A DNA stretch of 64,000 nt from Marmoricola endophyticus (GCF_014644415.1 NZ_BMKQ01000001.1:400569-464568); one strand, 5' to 3'. Counted from the first letter of the stretch, positions 37,079-47,074 are shown. The notes: a model not told the origin generated them from the letters alone. Made by a program: numbers and translations.

Positions 37079-38212
37079 ATGGCAGCACTCATCGTCATCC
37101 TCGTCCTGCTGGTCCTCGTGGCCTTCGTCCTGGGACAGACGATCAAGATCATCCCGCAGGCCAGGGCGGGGATCGTGGAGCGCTTCGGCAAGTACCGCAC
37201 CACCCTGAACCCCGGGCTGAACCTCGTCACCCCGTTCGTGGACCGGGTGCGCTACAAGATCGACCTGCGCGAGCAGGTCGTCTCCTTCCCGCCGCAGCCG
37301 GTGATCACCGAGGACAACCTGGTCGTCTCGATCGACACGGTCATCTACTTCCAGGTCACCGACCCGGTCGCGGCGACCTACGAGATCGCCAACTACATCT
37401 CCGCGGTGGAGCAGCTCACGATGACCACGCTGCGCAACATCGTCGGCGGGATGGACCTGGAGAGCACGCTGACCTCGCGCGAGGAGATCAACGGCGGGCT
37501 GTCGGGCGTGCTCGACGAGGCCACCGGCCGGTGGGGCATCCGGGTCGGCCGGGTCGAGATCAAGGGGATCGACCCGCCCCCCTCGATCAAGGACTCGATG
37601 GAGAAGCAGATGCGCGCCGACCGCGACAAGCGGGCCGCGATCCTCACCGCCGAGGGCCAGCGGCAGTCCGCGATCCTCACCGCGGAGGGCAACAAGCAGT
37701 CCGCGATCCTCAACGCCGAGGGTGACCGGGAGTCGACCATCCTGCGTGCGCAGGCGGAGCGGGAGTCCGCGATCCTCAAGGCCCAGGGTGAGGGGCAGGC
37801 GATCACCACGGTGTTCCAGGCGATCCACGACGGCCAGCCGGACCAGTCGCTGCTGGCCTACCAGTACCTCCAGATGATGCCCAAGATCGCCGAGGGCGAC
37901 GCCAACAAGCTGTGGGTCGTGCCCTCCGAGATCACCAAGGCCCTCGAGGGCCTCGGGTCCGCCGTGCACCAGGTGGCCGGGATCCCGCAGAGCACCGGTG
38001 GGGTCAAGCACCGCATCGACATGGGGGCCGAGGAGCCGGAGACGCCCGACACCGACGCCGCGCGAGCGCAGGCCAACGAGGCCGTCCGCGAGGCGATTGC
38101 CGCGGCCGAGCAGTCCGAGCAGGGCGCCGGCGGACGCAGGAGCGCCCCGTCGACACCGGCACCGACCGACGTACCGGCGACGCCCTCACCCGAGGAGCCG
38201 GACGCCACGTGA
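37079..38212 (+). CDS. SPFH/Band 7 protein (stomatin-like)
   Basis: 377 residues. An N-terminal membrane anchor (ALIVILVLLVLVAFVLG) is followed by the SPFH domain (IIPQARAGIVERFGKYRTTL through about residue 180) and a repetitive helix of three near-identical SAILTAEG-type 11-residue units (about 195-235) that should drive oligomerisation. The tail is Glu/Ala/Pro-rich and disordered. It probably scaffolds membrane domains with NfeD. A GAGCCGAGGAG box precedes ATG 37079. The 141-bp leader holds no other recognisable element. Confidence 0.9.
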   Translation: MAALIVILVLLVLVAFVLGQTIKIIPQARAGIVERFGKYRTTLNPGLNLVTPFVDRVRYKIDLREQVVSFPPQPVITEDNLVVSIDTVIYFQVTDPVAATYEIANYISAVEQLTMTTLRNIVGGMDLESTLTSREEINGGLSGVLDEATGRWGIRVGRVEIKGIDPPPSIKDSMEKQMRADRDKRAAILTAEGQRQSAILTAEGNKQSAILNAEGDRESTILRAQAERESAILKAQGEGQAITTVFQAIHDGQPDQSLLAYQYLQMMPKIAEGDANKLWVVPSEITKALEGLGSAVHQVAGIPQSTGGVKHRIDMGAEEPETPDTDAARAQANEAVREAIAAAEQSEQGAGGRRSAPSTPAPTDVPATPSPEEPDAT

Positions 38213-38237
38213 GTGAGCCCCGCCGGGGCGGAGGCGC

Positions 38238-39011
38238 ATGATCTCCTCCGCCCTGGAGGCGGTGGCCGTCCTGCTCGCCGGTGTGGCAGCCGGCACGATC
38301 AACGCGGTGGTCGGCTCGGGCACGCTGGTCACGTTCCCGGTGCTGCTCGCGGCCGGCCTTCCACCGGTCACGGCGAACGTCTCCAACAACCTCGGGCTCG
38401 TGCCCGGCAGCCTCTCCGCGGTCCTCGGGCACCGCCGTGAGCTCGTCGGTCAGGGACGGCGCGTCCTGCGCTACGGCATCGCCTCGCTGCTGGGGAGCGT
38501 GCTCGGTGCGCTCCTGCTGCTGCGCCTGCCCGCGGGTGCGTTCGACGCGGTCGTCCCGGTGCTCGTGGGCGTCGGTGTGCTGCTGGTGATCCTCGGACCA
38601 CCGCTCCAGCGACGGGTCGCCCGTCGCAAGGCCGAGCGCGGCGGCACGGGTCACGAGAACCCGTGGTGGCTGTGGCCCGCCGTCCTCGGGACCGGCGTGT
38701 ACGGCGGCTACTTCGGCGCTGCGCAGGGCGTCATCCTGCTCGCCATGCTCGGCATCGGGATCGCCGACACCGTGCAGCGGCTCAACGGCGTCAAGAACGC
38801 CCTCGCCCTGGTCGCGAACGCGGTCGCTGCGGTCGTCTTCCTCGTCGTCGCCGAGGAGATCGACTGGTGGGCAGTCCTGGTGATCGCCGTCGGCTCGGCG
38901 ATCGGCGCCCAGCTGGGCTCCGTCGTGGCCCGACGGCTGCCGCCCGTCGTCTTCAGGGCGGTCATCGTCGCCGTGGGCGTGGTGGCGATCGTCGTCCTGC
39001 TGGTGACGTGA
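38238..39011 (+). CDS. TSUP (TauE/SafE) family permease
   Basis: 257-residue membrane protein with about eight hydrophobic spans. The family's first-half motif is visible as AGTINAVVGSGTLVTFPVLLAAG, and the repeat as YGGYFGAAQGVILLAMLGI. These permeases export or import sulphur oxyanions or organosulphonates, but the substrate is not predictable here. ATG 38238 follows GGAGG. It ends 2 bp before a convergent gene. Confidence 0.87.
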   Translation: MISSALEAVAVLLAGVAAGTINAVVGSGTLVTFPVLLAAGLPPVTANVSNNLGLVPGSLSAVLGHRRELVGQGRRVLRYGIASLLGSVLGALLLLRLPAGAFDAVVPVLVGVGVLLVILGPPLQRRVARRKAERGGTGHENPWWLWPAVLGTGVYGGYFGAAQGVILLAMLGIGIADTVQRLNGVKNALALVANAVAAVVFLVVAEEIDWWAVLVIAVGSAIGAQLGSVVARRLPPVVFRAVIVAVGVVAIVVLLVT

Positions 39012-39013
39012 GC

Positions 39014-39403
39014 TCAGTCGCCGACCGGCACCCGCGCGCCGCGGCGGAACGTCCCCGCCAGGGCGAGAGCACCGGTCACGGCCGCTGCGCCCGCGACTCC
39101 CGCGGCGAGTGCGCTGGTCGAGCGGGGGAGGGAGCCGTCGTTGCCGCCGGCGACCCCCGCCGCCACGTCGGCGCCGTCGACGGCGACTCCGACCGCCAGG
39201 AGGGCCCGACGCGCGGTGCCCCGCGAGGCCAGGGTGAGGACGCCGAGTGCGACCTCGCGAGAGCCGAACATGCGCGTCATGTACCCGAGCTGCGGGTTGC
39301 TCGCAGCGTCGAGCCCGAAGGCCTTCGCTGCCAGGTCGGGTCGGGCGAGGGAGACGGCGCCCAGGCCGACACGGCCCAGGCTGAGGACGACCACGGGATT
39401 CAT
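39014..39403 (-). CDS. Small hydrophobic hypothetical protein
   Basis: 129 residues with three or four weak membrane segments (VVVLSLGRVGLGAVSLA; VALGVLTLAS; LAAGVAGAAAVTGALALAG) and LLAVGVAVDGADVAAG. It resembles actinobacterial DUF4267-like proteins. ATG 39403 is supported by TAGGTT (39411-39416, minus) 7 nt upstream; the frame open beyond it crosses the hydrolase gene in another frame. Function unknown. Confidence 0.68.
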   Translation of the reverse strand: MNPVVVLSLGRVGLGAVSLARPDLAAKAFGLDAASNPQLGYMTRMFGSREVALGVLTLASRGTARRALLAVGVAVDGADVAAGVAGGNDGSLPRSTSALAAGVAGAAAVTGALALAGTFRRGARVPVGD

Positions 39404-39450
39404 GGCGCAGAACCTAGCCTGGGCCCGGCCGTGGACCGCGGCACGGGCGG

Positions 39451-40401
39451 TCAGCGGTCGACGTACGCCCCGACCCACCGGTCCAGCTCGGCGTAGACGT
39501 GGTCGCGTCCCGGGGCGCGGGAGAGATAGACGTCGTGCATCGCCCCCGGCACCTGCGCCAGGGTCACGTGGCGCCCCAGGGCAGGCGTCCACCGCCGGAT
39601 CTGCTCGACGTCGAGCACGACGTCGGTCTCGAACACCTCGGGGCCCATCACCACGTCTGAGCCCGTACGGTCCGAGCCGAGCACCAGCACCGGCGCCGCG
39701 AGGTCCAGCCCACGGTGCAGCTCGGCGTGGGCGCGCCGGATCGCGCGCAGCCAGCCGAAGCGGGTCGGGAAGCTGTCCAGCGGCTTCCAGGTCAGGTCGA
39801 AGTCCCACTCCCCGTCGTGGTCGCGGTGCAGGCTGCGGGCGTAGTTGCCCGACACCTCGCGCTCGAGCACCCGCCTCGGGTCGACCCGTCCGACGACGTC
39901 GATCAGACGGGTGCCGACCGTGCGCTGCCACGACGGACCACGCAGCTCCAGCCACGGCGAGTTCAGTACGCAGCCGATGACGGGCAGCGCCGGTCGGCGC
40001 CGCCACCACAGCGGGACGACCAGCCCGCCGGTCGAGTGGCCGCTGAGCACGAGTGGGCGGTCGTCGCCGATCACCGCCACTGCGGCGTCGAGGTCCTCGT
40101 CGTACGTCCGCAGGTCTGCGACGTACGTCGGCGTCTGGTGCGGCAGCCAGGACCGCCCGTACGCGCGCAGGTCGACCGCGTAGAAGTCCCAGCCCCGGTC
40201 GACCCACCACTGCGCCAGTCCGGTCTGGAAGAAGTAGTCCGCGAAGCCGTGCACGTGCAGCACGGCCCCGCGCGCCTCACCGCCCGGGACCAGCCGGCGG
40301 ACGAGGGTCGCCACGGCCGGACCCTCGCTGTCGGGGGTGAGCGGCAGGGTGCGCGACTCGTACGGCGCCCCCAGGACGTCGGGCCGCCAGTCCTCGCTCA
40401 C
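39451..40401 (-). CDS. Alpha/beta hydrolase (monoglyceride-lipase-like)
   Basis: 316 residues. The nucleophile elbow is LVLSGHSTGGLV (about residue 120), preceded by an oxyanion-type HVHGFADYFFQTG segment, and later Asp and His candidates in VLGSDRTGSD and PGAMHDVYLS. This matches Serine aminopeptidase S33 lysophospholipases. No signal peptide. GTG 40401 is supported by CAGGAT (40409-40414, minus) 7 nt upstream. Confidence 0.85.
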   Translation of the reverse strand: MSEDWRPDVLGAPYESRTLPLTPDSEGPAVATLVRRLVPGGEARGAVLHVHGFADYFFQTGLAQWWVDRGWDFYAVDLRAYGRSWLPHQTPTYVADLRTYDEDLDAAVAVIGDDRPLVLSGHSTGGLVVPLWWRRRPALPVIGCVLNSPWLELRGPSWQRTVGTRLIDVVGRVDPRRVLEREVSGNYARSLHRDHDGEWDFDLTWKPLDSFPTRFGWLRAIRRAHAELHRGLDLAAPVLVLGSDRTGSDVVMGPEVFETDVVLDVEQIRRWTPALGRHVTLAQVPGAMHDVYLSRAPGRDHVYAELDRWVGAYVDR

Positions 40402-40422
40402 GCCGGCGATCCTGACACGCGC

Positions 40423-40458
40423 GAGGGGCGCCCCGACCGGCCGGTCGGGGCGCCCCTC
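40423..40458. terminator. Strong hairpin terminator after katA
   Basis: A perfect 16-bp GC-rich stem (GAGGGGCGCCCCGACC and its complement) with a GGCC loop lies 17 bp beyond the catalase stop, before the divergently placed hydrolase start. No T-tract, as is common in actinobacteria. Confidence 0.75.
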
Positions 40459-40474
40459 GTCGAGACGAGCGCGC

Positions 40475-41986
40475 TCAGATGACGCCCTCGGGCTCGGTGG
40501 GGTGCGGAGCCGGCGGGTCCGCCTTGCCCGCGGTGACCGTCTCCTCGATCTTCTTGCCGGTCTCCGGGTCGACGTTCTTCCAGTACTCGAACACCAGCGG
40601 CAGGAGCCGGTCGCTCACACCGCCGAGGATGTGACCGGAGACGTTCTGCACGAACCGCTCGCGCTGCTCGTCGTTCCACACCTCGCGGACGAGCGCGCCG
40701 GGCTGGCTGAAGTCGTCGTCCTCGGGGCGCAGGGAGTACGCCTCGCGCACCATCTCGCCGTCCGCCTCCCAGCCGTCCTCGACGCCGCCGGTGAGGTCGG
40801 AGTAGCCCCGGCCGTAGGTGTTCGGCGCGTAGACGGGCTGGTCGCCGGAGTGGTCGTAGGCCATCGGGCCGTCGAAGGTGTACGTGTTCTGACCCTCGGT
40901 GTGCTTGGCCCGGTTGACCGGCAGCTGGTGGTAGTTCGGCCCGATCCGGTAGCGGTGCGTGTCGGCGTACGCGAACACGCGGCCCAGCAGCATCTTGTCG
41001 GGGGAGAACCCGATCCCCGGGACGACGGCGCTCGGCTCGAAGGCCGCCTGCTCGATCTCGGCGAAGTAGTTCTCCGGGTTGCGGTCCAGGGTCATCGTGC
41101 CGACCTTGATCAGCGGGTAGTCCTTGTGCGACCAGGTCTTGGTGAGGTCGAACGGGTTGACCCGGTAGGTCTTCGCGTCCTCGTACGGCATCACCTGCAC
41201 GTGCAGCTGCCAGGTGGGGAAGTCGCCACGGTCGATGGCGTCGGAGAGGTCGCGGCGGTGGAAGTCGGAGTCCTCGCCGGCGATCTGGTCCGCCGAGGCC
41301 TGGGTGAGACCCTTGACGCCCTGGTCGGAGATGAAGTGGTACTTGATCCAGGACTTCTCACCGGCCTCGTTGACCCACATGAAGGTGTGGCTGCCGTAGC
41401 CGTTCATGTGCCGCCAGGAGCGCGGGACACCACGGTCACCCATCAGGTACGTCACCTGGTGCGCCGACTCGGGGGTCTGTGTCCAGAAGTCCCACTGCAT
41501 GTCGTTGTCGCGCAGCCCGGTGCCGCCACGGCGCTTCTGCGAGCGGATGAAGTGGGGGAACTTCATCGTGTCGCGCACGAAGAAGACCGGGGTGTTGTTG
41601 CCGACCAGGTCGTAGTTGCCCTCGGTCGTGTAGAACTTCAGCGAGAAGCCACGCGGGTCGCGCCACGTGTCGGGCGAGCCCTGCTCGCCGGCGACGGTGG
41701 AGAACCGCGCCAGCATCTCGGTCTTCACACCGGGCTGGAACAGCGCCGCCTTGGTGTACGCCGAGACGTCCTCGGTGGTCTCGAACGTGCCGAAGGCACC
41801 CCCGCCCTTGGCGTGCACGTTGCGCTCCGGCACGCGCTCGCGGTTGAAGTGCGCCATCTGGTCGAGGAAGTGGTGGTCGTGGAGCAGGATCGGCCCGGTG
41901 TCACCGAGCGTCAGGGAGTTGCGGTCGCTCGGCGCCGGGGCGCCGGTGACGGTGGTCGAGCCCTGCAGGTTCGCCGTCTCGGTCAT
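40475..41986 (-). CDS. katA: Monofunctional haem catalase
   Basis: 503 residues, the small-subunit size. Recognised motifs: [20 protein letters not shown] with the distal His, the catalase region [30 protein letters not shown], and the proximal haem-ligand segment [14 protein letters not shown] (Tyr). It disproportionates hydrogen peroxide. ATG 41986 overlaps the stop of the upstream fur gene (ATGA), so synthesis is coupled to the regulator. A strong hairpin ends the operon. Confidence 0.96.
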   Translation of the reverse strand: MTETANLQGSTTVTGAPAPSDRNSLTLGDTGPILLHDHHFLDQMAHFNRERVPERNVHAKGGGAFGTFETTEDVSAYTKAALFQPGVKTEMLARFSTVAGEQGSPDTWRDPRGFSLKFYTTEGNYDLVGNNTPVFFVRDTMKFPHFIRSQKRRGGTGLRDNDMQWDFWTQTPESAHQVTYLMGDRGVPRSWRHMNGYGSHTFMWVNEAGEKSWIKYHFISDQGVKGLTQASADQIAGEDSDFHRRDLSDAIDRGDFPTWQLHVQVMPYEDAKTYRVNPFDLTKTWSHKDYPLIKVGTMTLDRNPENYFAEIEQAAFEPSAVVPGIGFSPDKMLLGRVFAYADTHRYRIGPNYHQLPVNRAKHTEGQNTYTFDGPMAYDHSGDQPVYAPNTYGRGYSDLTGGVEDGWEADGEMVREAYSLRPEDDDFSQPGALVREVWNDEQRERFVQNVSGHILGGVSDRLLPLVFEYWKNVDPETGKKIEETVTAGKADPPAPHPTEPEGVI

Positions 41987-42507
41987 GGGCGTGCTCCTTC
42001 TTCGGTGGGGTCGGTCGAACTCGTGCCGGCGGTACCGGCGGTCTGGTGGGAATGCTCGCGCTGGCAGTCGGGGCACAGGCCCCAGTAGATGACCTCGGCC
42101 TCGTCGATCACGAAGCCCTCGAAGCCGCTCGTGTGGGGTGCGGGATCGGCGTCGAGGCACGGGGCCGAGCCGGTCGCGCACTCGACGTCGTGCATCGCCC
42201 CGCAGGAGCGGCACACGGCGTGGTGGTGGTTGTCGCCGGTGGCGAGCTCGTAGCGCGCCACGGCACCGGCCGGCTGGATCCGTCGTACGACGCCGCGGGC
42301 GGTGAGGGTGTTCAGCACGTCGTACACGGCCTGGACGGAGACGGCGCGACCACCGGTCGCCACGTCTGCGCGGTCACGGACCAGGTCGATGACCGCTTCG
42401 GCCCGCGAGTGGGGCTCCGAGCGCAGGACCTCGATCACCGCGGAGCGCTGTCGCGTGACGCGCAGCCCGTGCTCACGCAGCAGGTCGGACGGATCGAGGT
42501 GGCTCAC
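41983..42507 (-). CDS. Fur-family regulator of catalase (FurA/PerR-like)
   Basis: 174 residues. A winged helix ([39 protein letters not shown]) is followed by the metal-binding dimerisation domain with [20 protein letters not shown] and [10 protein letters not shown]. Paired with catalase, it most likely senses peroxide or iron and represses its own operon. I chose GTG 42507, 7 nt after TTGTGT, which is spaced 17 nt from TTGACC (42538-42543); this mirrors leaderless furA-katG of mycobacteria. Confidence 0.88.
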   Translation of the reverse strand: MSHLDPSDLLREHGLRVTRQRSAVIEVLRSEPHSRAEAVIDLVRDRADVATGGRAVSVQAVYDVLNTLTARGVVRRIQPAGAVARYELATGDNHHHAVCRSCGAMHDVECATGSAPCLDADPAPHTSGFEGFVIDEAEVIYWGLCPDCQREHSHQTAGTAGTSSTDPTEEGARP

Positions 42508-42514
42508 ACCCACG

Positions 42515-42543
42515 ACACAAGCACGCGATCTGGAACGGGTCAA
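42515..42543 (-). promoter_or_regulatory. fur-katA promoter
   Basis: On the minus strand TTGACC, a 17-nt spacer and TTGTGT end 7 nt before GTG 42507. The AT-rich stretch just upstream (AGAAAACCC on the plus strand side) is where Fur-type proteins bind in mycobacterial furA promoters. Confidence 0.6.
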
Positions 42544-42609
42544 GAAAACCCGCCCGCGCCGTCGCCCCACCCCACGATTTCCTCCCGAGGGGTGGGCCGA
42601 CGGCCGACC

Positions 42610-43137
42610 TCAGTGCTGGTACGTACCGGCGACGATCGCGCGTCCGGCGGTCTTGAACGCCAGGTTGAACGACACGACGGCCGGCGAGGTGTCGGCGTCG
42701 ACACCCAGGCTCTCCTCCGTCACCGCGTGGACCACGAAGTAGTAGCGGTGCACCTGGTCGCCGGGCGGGGGAGCCGCGCCGGCGAAGGCGTGCGCGCCGG
42801 TGTCGGCACGGCACATGAAGGCGTTGCCCGGCAGGTCGGCGCCCTCGGCCCCGGCGCCGGCCTCGAGCGAGGTGGTGTCGGCGGGCAGGTCGACCAGCAC
42901 CCAGTGCCAGAAGCCCGACGGGGTGGGCGCGTCGGGGTCGAAGCAGGTGACGGTGAACGACTTGGTGCCCTCCGGCACGTTGCTCCAGGTCAGCTGCGGC
43001 GAGGAGTTGCCGCCGTCCGCCACCTGGTCGTCCTTGAGCGGCTGCCCCGAGGTGACGTCGTCGCTGCTGACGTCGAACGACGGCACGGCTGGGAGCAGCT
43101 CGTACGGGTCGGGGGTGACGGGACGGTCGAGACTCAT
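42610..43137 (-). CDS. PEBP-family protein (YbhB/YbcL)
   Basis: 175 residues of the phosphatidylethanolamine-binding/Raf-kinase-inhibitor-like family. Key segments are [35 protein letters not shown] and the C-terminal [10 protein letters not shown]. Cytosolic, with no signal peptide. Ligand and partner are unknown in bacteria. ATG 43137 has a GGAG 9 nt upstream. It diverges from cysG across 65 bp. Confidence 0.87.
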   Translation of the reverse strand: MSLDRPVTPDPYELLPAVPSFDVSSDDVTSGQPLKDDQVADGGNSSPQLTWSNVPEGTKSFTVTCFDPDAPTPSGFWHWVLVDLPADTTSLEAGAGAEGADLPGNAFMCRADTGAHAFAGAAPPPGDQVHRYYFVVHAVTEESLGVDADTSPAVVSFNLAFKTAGRAIVAGTYQH

Positions 43138-43202
43138 CGTCGTACTCCTTCGGTGGACGGACAGGGGCCTGGCTCCAACGTAGGGGACGTGACAATGGGG
43201 GA

Positions 43203-44465
43203 GTGAGTGCTCCCGCTGACCATGACTTCGTCACCTACCCCGCCGGGCTCCGGCTGGCCGGCCGGCGGGTCGTCGTCGTCGGCGGCGGGCACGTGGCGGC
43301 ACGCCGCGTCCCGGCGCTGCTGGCCACCGGCGCGCTGGTCAGCGTGGTCTCCCCGGTGGTCACCCCGGCGATCGAGGGGCTCGGCGACGAGATCGACCTC
43401 GCGCTGAGGGAGTACGTCGACGGCGACCTCGCCGGCGCCTGGTACGCGATCGCCGCCACCGACGACCCCGAGGTCAACGCCCGCGTCTGCGCCGAGGCCG
43501 AGGCGGCCCGGATCTTCTGCGTGCGCGCGGACGACGCCGCCGGCGGCAGCGCCTTCACACCCGCGGTCGGCAGGCACGAGGAGGTGACCGTCGCCGTGCT
43601 CGGCAGCCACCTCGACGAGCGCGACCCGCGCCGCAGCGCCGCGGTGCGCGACGAGCTGCTCACCGCCCTGCGCGACGGCGTGGTCGCCTCGCCGCAGTCC
43701 CACGGCGTGCCGGGGGTGACCCTCATCGGCGGCGGCCCCGGCGACCCGGACCTGATCACCGTGGCCGGCCGCAAGGCGCTGATGCAGGCCGACGTCGTGG
43801 TCGCCGACCGGCTGGCGCCGCGCGAGCTGCTCGGCGAGCTCGCACCCGACGTCGAGCTGATCGACGTCACCAAGCTCCCGCGCGGCCGCTCGGCGAGCCA
43901 GGAGGAGATCAACCGGGTCATCGTCGAGCACGCGCTGGCCGGGCGCCGCGTCGCCCGGTTCAAGGGCGGCGACAACTTCGTGTACGGCCGCGGCTTCGAG
44001 GAGCTGCTCGCCTGCCGGGAGGCGGGCATCCCCGTGACCGTCGTCCCCGGGCTGACCAGCTCGGTCGCGGTGCCGGGGGTCGCCGGCGTCCCGGTCACCC
44101 ACCGCGGCGTCACCCACGAGTTCACCGTTGTCTCGGGGCACCTGCCGCCGGGGCACCCGGACTCGCTGGTCAACTGGCCGGCGCTGGGGTCGATGCACGG
44201 CACGGTCGTGCTGATGATGGCGGTGCAGAACGCGCCCGCGATCGCCGAGGCACTGGTGTCCGGCGGTCGTCGGGCCCAGACCCCGGTCGCGGTCGTCTGC
44301 GACGGCACGATGGCCGGCGAGCGGACCGTGTTCAGCACCCTCGAGAAGCTCGGGCGCGACCTCGAGGTGCACGACGTGCGCCCGCCGGCGATCATCGTGA
44401 TCGGCGAGGTCGTGGCGCTGGCGCGTGACGTCGACCGAGACACCCGCGAGGGTGCCGTCACCTGA
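43203..44465 (+). CDS. cysG: Siroheme synthase CysG (bifunctional)
   Basis: 420 residues. The N-terminal part is a precorrin-2 dehydrogenase/ferrochelatase-like domain ([31 protein letters not shown]), and residues from about 175 form a uroporphyrinogen-III C-methyltransferase with [43 protein letters not shown] and [11 protein letters not shown]. Together they make sirohaem for sulphite or nitrite reductase. GTG 43203 follows GACAAT by 6 nt. No cys genes adjoin it. Confidence 0.93.
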   Translation: MSAPADHDFVTYPAGLRLAGRRVVVVGGGHVAARRVPALLATGALVSVVSPVVTPAIEGLGDEIDLALREYVDGDLAGAWYAIAATDDPEVNARVCAEAEAARIFCVRADDAAGGSAFTPAVGRHEEVTVAVLGSHLDERDPRRSAAVRDELLTALRDGVVASPQSHGVPGVTLIGGGPGDPDLITVAGRKALMQADVVVADRLAPRELLGELAPDVELIDVTKLPRGRSASQEEINRVIVEHALAGRRVARFKGGDNFVYGRGFEELLACREAGIPVTVVPGLTSSVAVPGVAGVPVTHRGVTHEFTVVSGHLPPGHPDSLVNWPALGSMHGTVVLMMAVQNAPAIAEALVSGGRRAQTPVAVVCDGTMAGERTVFSTLEKLGRDLEVHDVRPPAIIVIGEVVALARDVDRDTREGAVT

Positions 44466-44483
44466 GGTGGCACCCTCGGTGGC

Positions 44484-45338
44484 ATGCGTACCGCAGTCAT
44501 CGGCACCGGGATCATGGGCGCGGGCATGGCCCGCTCGCTGGCGAGGGAGGGCCACGACGTCGTCGTCTGGAACCGCACCGCCGAGAAGGCTGAGGCGCTC
44601 GTCGGTGACGGCATCTCGGCGGCAGCCTCGGTCGCCGAGGCGGTCAGCGGCGTCGACGTGGTCCTCACCATGCTCTTCGACACCGACGCCGTGCTGGCCG
44701 TGACCGAGGACGTCGCCCGCGCGTCGGGCGACGCGGTCTGGGTGCAGACCGCCACCGTCGGTCCGGACGGCGCGCGGCGGATCGCCGAGGCGGCCGGTGA
44801 CGCCGCCGACCGGATGCTCGACGCTCCGGTGCTCGGCACGCGGAAGCCGGCCGAGGACGGCGCCCTGGTCGTGCTGGCGTCCGGACCGGCGGCACTGGTC
44901 GAGCGGGCGCAGCCGGTGCTCGACGCGATCGGCTCCCGCACGGTCCGCGCCGGGGAGCGCCTGGGCGACGCCAGCGCCCTCAAGCTGGCCTGCAACTCGT
45001 GGGTCGGGCTGATCACCGCGGGCACCGCGCAGGCGCTGGCTTTGGCCCAGGCCCAGGGCGTCGACCCGCAGCTGTTCCTCGACGCCATCGACGGTGGCGC
45101 GGTCGACACCCCGTACGCCCACGTCAAGGGTGCGCCGATGATCAGCGGCGACTACTCGGCGGTCTCCTTCGCCCTGGACGGCGTGCGCAAGGACCTCGGG
45201 CTGATGGTCTCCGCGGCGGAGGCCGGCGGCATGTCCGCCGACCTGCTGCGTACCGTCCTCGGGCTCTACGACCGTGCGTCGGAGTCCGGGCACGGTGACG
45301 AGGACATGGCCGCCGTGCGTACCGCCTTCGACGGCTGA
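44484..45338 (+). CDS. NAD(P)-dependent beta-hydroxyacid dehydrogenase
   Basis: 284 residues of the 3-hydroxyisobutyrate/tartronate-semialdehyde reductase family. The Rossmann start is AVIGTGIMGAGMARSLAREG, followed by VVWNRTAEKAE and the substrate region LDAPVLGTRKPAEDGALVV; a conserved Lys lies in ASALKLACNSWVG. The precise acid substrate is unknown. It follows cysG by 18 nt; no ribosome-binding site is obvious. Confidence 0.88.
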   Translation: MRTAVIGTGIMGAGMARSLAREGHDVVVWNRTAEKAEALVGDGISAAASVAEAVSGVDVVLTMLFDTDAVLAVTEDVARASGDAVWVQTATVGPDGARRIAEAAGDAADRMLDAPVLGTRKPAEDGALVVLASGPAALVERAQPVLDAIGSRTVRAGERLGDASALKLACNSWVGLITAGTAQALALAQAQGVDPQLFLDAIDGGAVDTPYAHVKGAPMISGDYSAVSFALDGVRKDLGLMVSAAEAGGMSADLLRTVLGLYDRASESGHGDEDMAAVRTAFDG

Positions 45339-45349
45339 GCCGAGGCTCC

Positions 45350-46168
45350 GTGGCCGAGCTGATCGAGATCGACGGCCCGTCCGCGGCCGACGACCCGCGG
45401 CTGGCCGACTACCGCGACCTGCGCGACGTCACGCTGCGCCGGAGCCTGGAGAGCGAGCAGGGCCTGTTCCTCGCCGAGGGTGAGAAGGTCGTACGACGTG
45501 CCGTCGAGGCCGGCTACCGTCCCCGCTCGTTCTTGATGGCTCCGCGCTGGCTCGACGGGCTCGCGGACGTCCTCGACGCCTGCGAGGCGCCCTGCTACGT
45601 CGTGGACGAGGCGGTGGCCGAGCAGGTCACCGGCTTCCACGTGCACCGGGGCGCGCTCGCCTCGCTGCACCGGCGAGCCCTGCCGCCGCTCGAGGAGGTG
45701 CTCGACGGGGCGCGGACCGTGGTCGTGCTCGAGGACCTCGTCGACCACACGAACGTCGGCGCTGCCATCCGCAACGCCGCCGCGCTCGGCGCCGACGCCG
45801 TACTGCTCTCCCCGCGGTGCGCCGACCCGCTGTACCGCCGGGCGGTGAAGGTGGCGATGGGCACGGTGTTCTCGCTGCCCTGGACGCGCCTCACCGACTG
45901 GGCGGACGCGCTGCTCGACCTGGACCGGCGGGGCTTCCGCACGGTCGCGCTCACCCTGGCCGACGACACGGTGCCGCTCGAGGACGCGGTGGCCGGAGCC
46001 GACCGGCTGGCGCTCGTCCTCGGCGCGGAGGGGCACGGGCTCTCCCCGCGCTGGACGGCGACAGCGACGGTCCGTGCCGGGATCCCCATGGACCGAGGCG
46101 TCGACTCCCTCAACGTCGCCGCGACCGCCGCCATCGCCTGCCACGTCGCCCGCTCTCGCCGCGCGTGA
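45350..46168 (+). CDS. SpoU/TrmH-family RNA 2'-O-methyltransferase
   Basis: 272 residues. An N-terminal RNA-binding segment (SEQGLFLAEGEKVVRRA) precedes the knotted SPOUT domain with motifs NVGAAIRNAAALGADAVLLSP, LALVLGAEGHGLSP and SLNVAATAAIACHV. It methylates ribose in tRNA or rRNA; the specific site cannot be inferred. GTG 45350 lies 11 nt after the previous stop. A repeat family B cluster follows immediately. Confidence 0.9.
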   Translation: MAELIEIDGPSAADDPRLADYRDLRDVTLRRSLESEQGLFLAEGEKVVRRAVEAGYRPRSFLMAPRWLDGLADVLDACEAPCYVVDEAVAEQVTGFHVHRGALASLHRRALPPLEEVLDGARTVVVLEDLVDHTNVGAAIRNAAALGADAVLLSPRCADPLYRRAVKVAMGTVFSLPWTRLTDWADALLDLDRRGFRTVALTLADDTVPLEDAVAGADRLALVLGAEGHGLSPRWTATATVRAGIPMDRGVDSLNVAATAAIACHVARSRRA

Positions 46169-46175
46169 CCTGCTT

Positions 46176-46345
46176 CGTCGAGTGGTGCCCTCTGCTGGCT
46201 TCAGTGGTGCCCGCCACCGGGTCGAGTGGTGTGTGGCGCTGGGTCGAGTGGCCGGTTCTCCCGGCCGTCGGGCGGGGCGACGGCAGAGCGCACCACTCGA
46301 ACCGGTACCGAGCACCACTCGGACCGGTAGGGGGCACCACTCAAC
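46176..46345. repeat. Repeat family B cluster between convergent genes
   Basis: Forward units (GAGTGGTGC and variants near 46179, 46211 and 46233) are followed by reverse GCACCACTC units (near 46280, 46303 and 46333), with related CGAACCGGTA and GGACCGGTA links. The inverted halves fill the 172-bp gap between the SpoU gene and def and could form a bidirectional terminator. Three such clusters exist in the window. Confidence 0.8.
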
Positions 46346-46964
46346 TCGTGGTGGGCCAGCCCTCGGGGTAGTCCTCGGCCGCCGACTCCATCTGCTTGCG
46401 CAGCTTCTTTCGGTTGCGGGCGCTGACCCGGTCGCCGAAGACCGTGCCCGCGGTGTGGTCGGTCTCGTGCTGGAGGCACCGCGCCAGCAGACCGGTGCCG
46501 GTGTACTCGACGTCGGCGCCGCCGGCGTCCTGGCCGCGCACGGTCGCGGTGTCCGGGCGGGCGCACTCGACGAAGGCGCCCGGGTACGACAGGCAGCCCT
46601 CGTCGCCGTCGTCCAGGCGACGGTCCTTGCCCTCAGGCAGCTCCAGCACGGGGTTGCAGACCACGCCCCGCGTCACGACGCCGTCCTCGTCGGGGCAGTC
46701 GAAGACGAACACCGCCAGGTCCACTCCGACCTGGCAGGCCGCCAGGCCCACCCCGTCGGCGGCGTACATGGTCGCGACCATGTCGGCGACCAGCGACGCC
46801 AGCTCGTCGTCGTACGAGGTGACCGGCGCCTGCGCCTCGTGCATCACGGGCGTGCCCCATCGCGTCATCGGGCGTACGACGCCGCCGGTCGGCAGGTCGA
46901 CGGAGGCGGGGGAGACGGGCAGGACGGCGCGGGAACCCTCGGCGGGACGTTCACTCTCGGACAC
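46341..46964 (-). CDS. def: Peptide deformylase
   Basis: 207 residues. The three deformylase motifs are present: GVGLAACQVG, EGCLSYPG and QHETDHTAG (HExxH-type metal ligands). It removes formyl groups from nascent proteins. A short N-terminal extension (GSRAVLPVSPASVDLPTGG) precedes the domain. GTG 46964 is supported by GACACT (46971-46976, minus) 6 nt upstream. Confidence 0.95.
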   Translation of the reverse strand: MSESERPAEGSRAVLPVSPASVDLPTGGVVRPMTRWGTPVMHEAQAPVTSYDDELASLVADMVATMYAADGVGLAACQVGVDLAVFVFDCPDEDGVVTRGVVCNPVLELPEGKDRRLDDGDEGCLSYPGAFVECARPDTATVRGQDAGGADVEYTGTGLLARCLQHETDHTAGTVFGDRVSARNRKKLRKQMESAAEDYPEGWPTTS

Positions 46965-47055
46965 CGGCCGAGTGTCCCAGAACGCGTCGACCCCGCCCTG
47001 CGGCCCCCGTGACGAGGGTTACCCGCACTCGGTAGCGCCGAACTGTGGCGCAGTG

Positions 47056-47074
47056 TGTAACTCCGAGTTACATT
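47056..47074 (+). promoter_or_regulatory. Palindromic operator over the -10 of acyl-CoA dehydrogenase genes
   Basis: TGTAACTC-C-GAGTTACA (47056-47072) is a perfect 8-bp inverted repeat with one central base. It overlaps TACATT (47069-47074), which ends 6 nt before ATG 47081, so binding would block the promoter. Size and symmetry suit a TetR-family repressor of fatty-acid degradation; the protein is not in the window. Confidence 0.65.
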
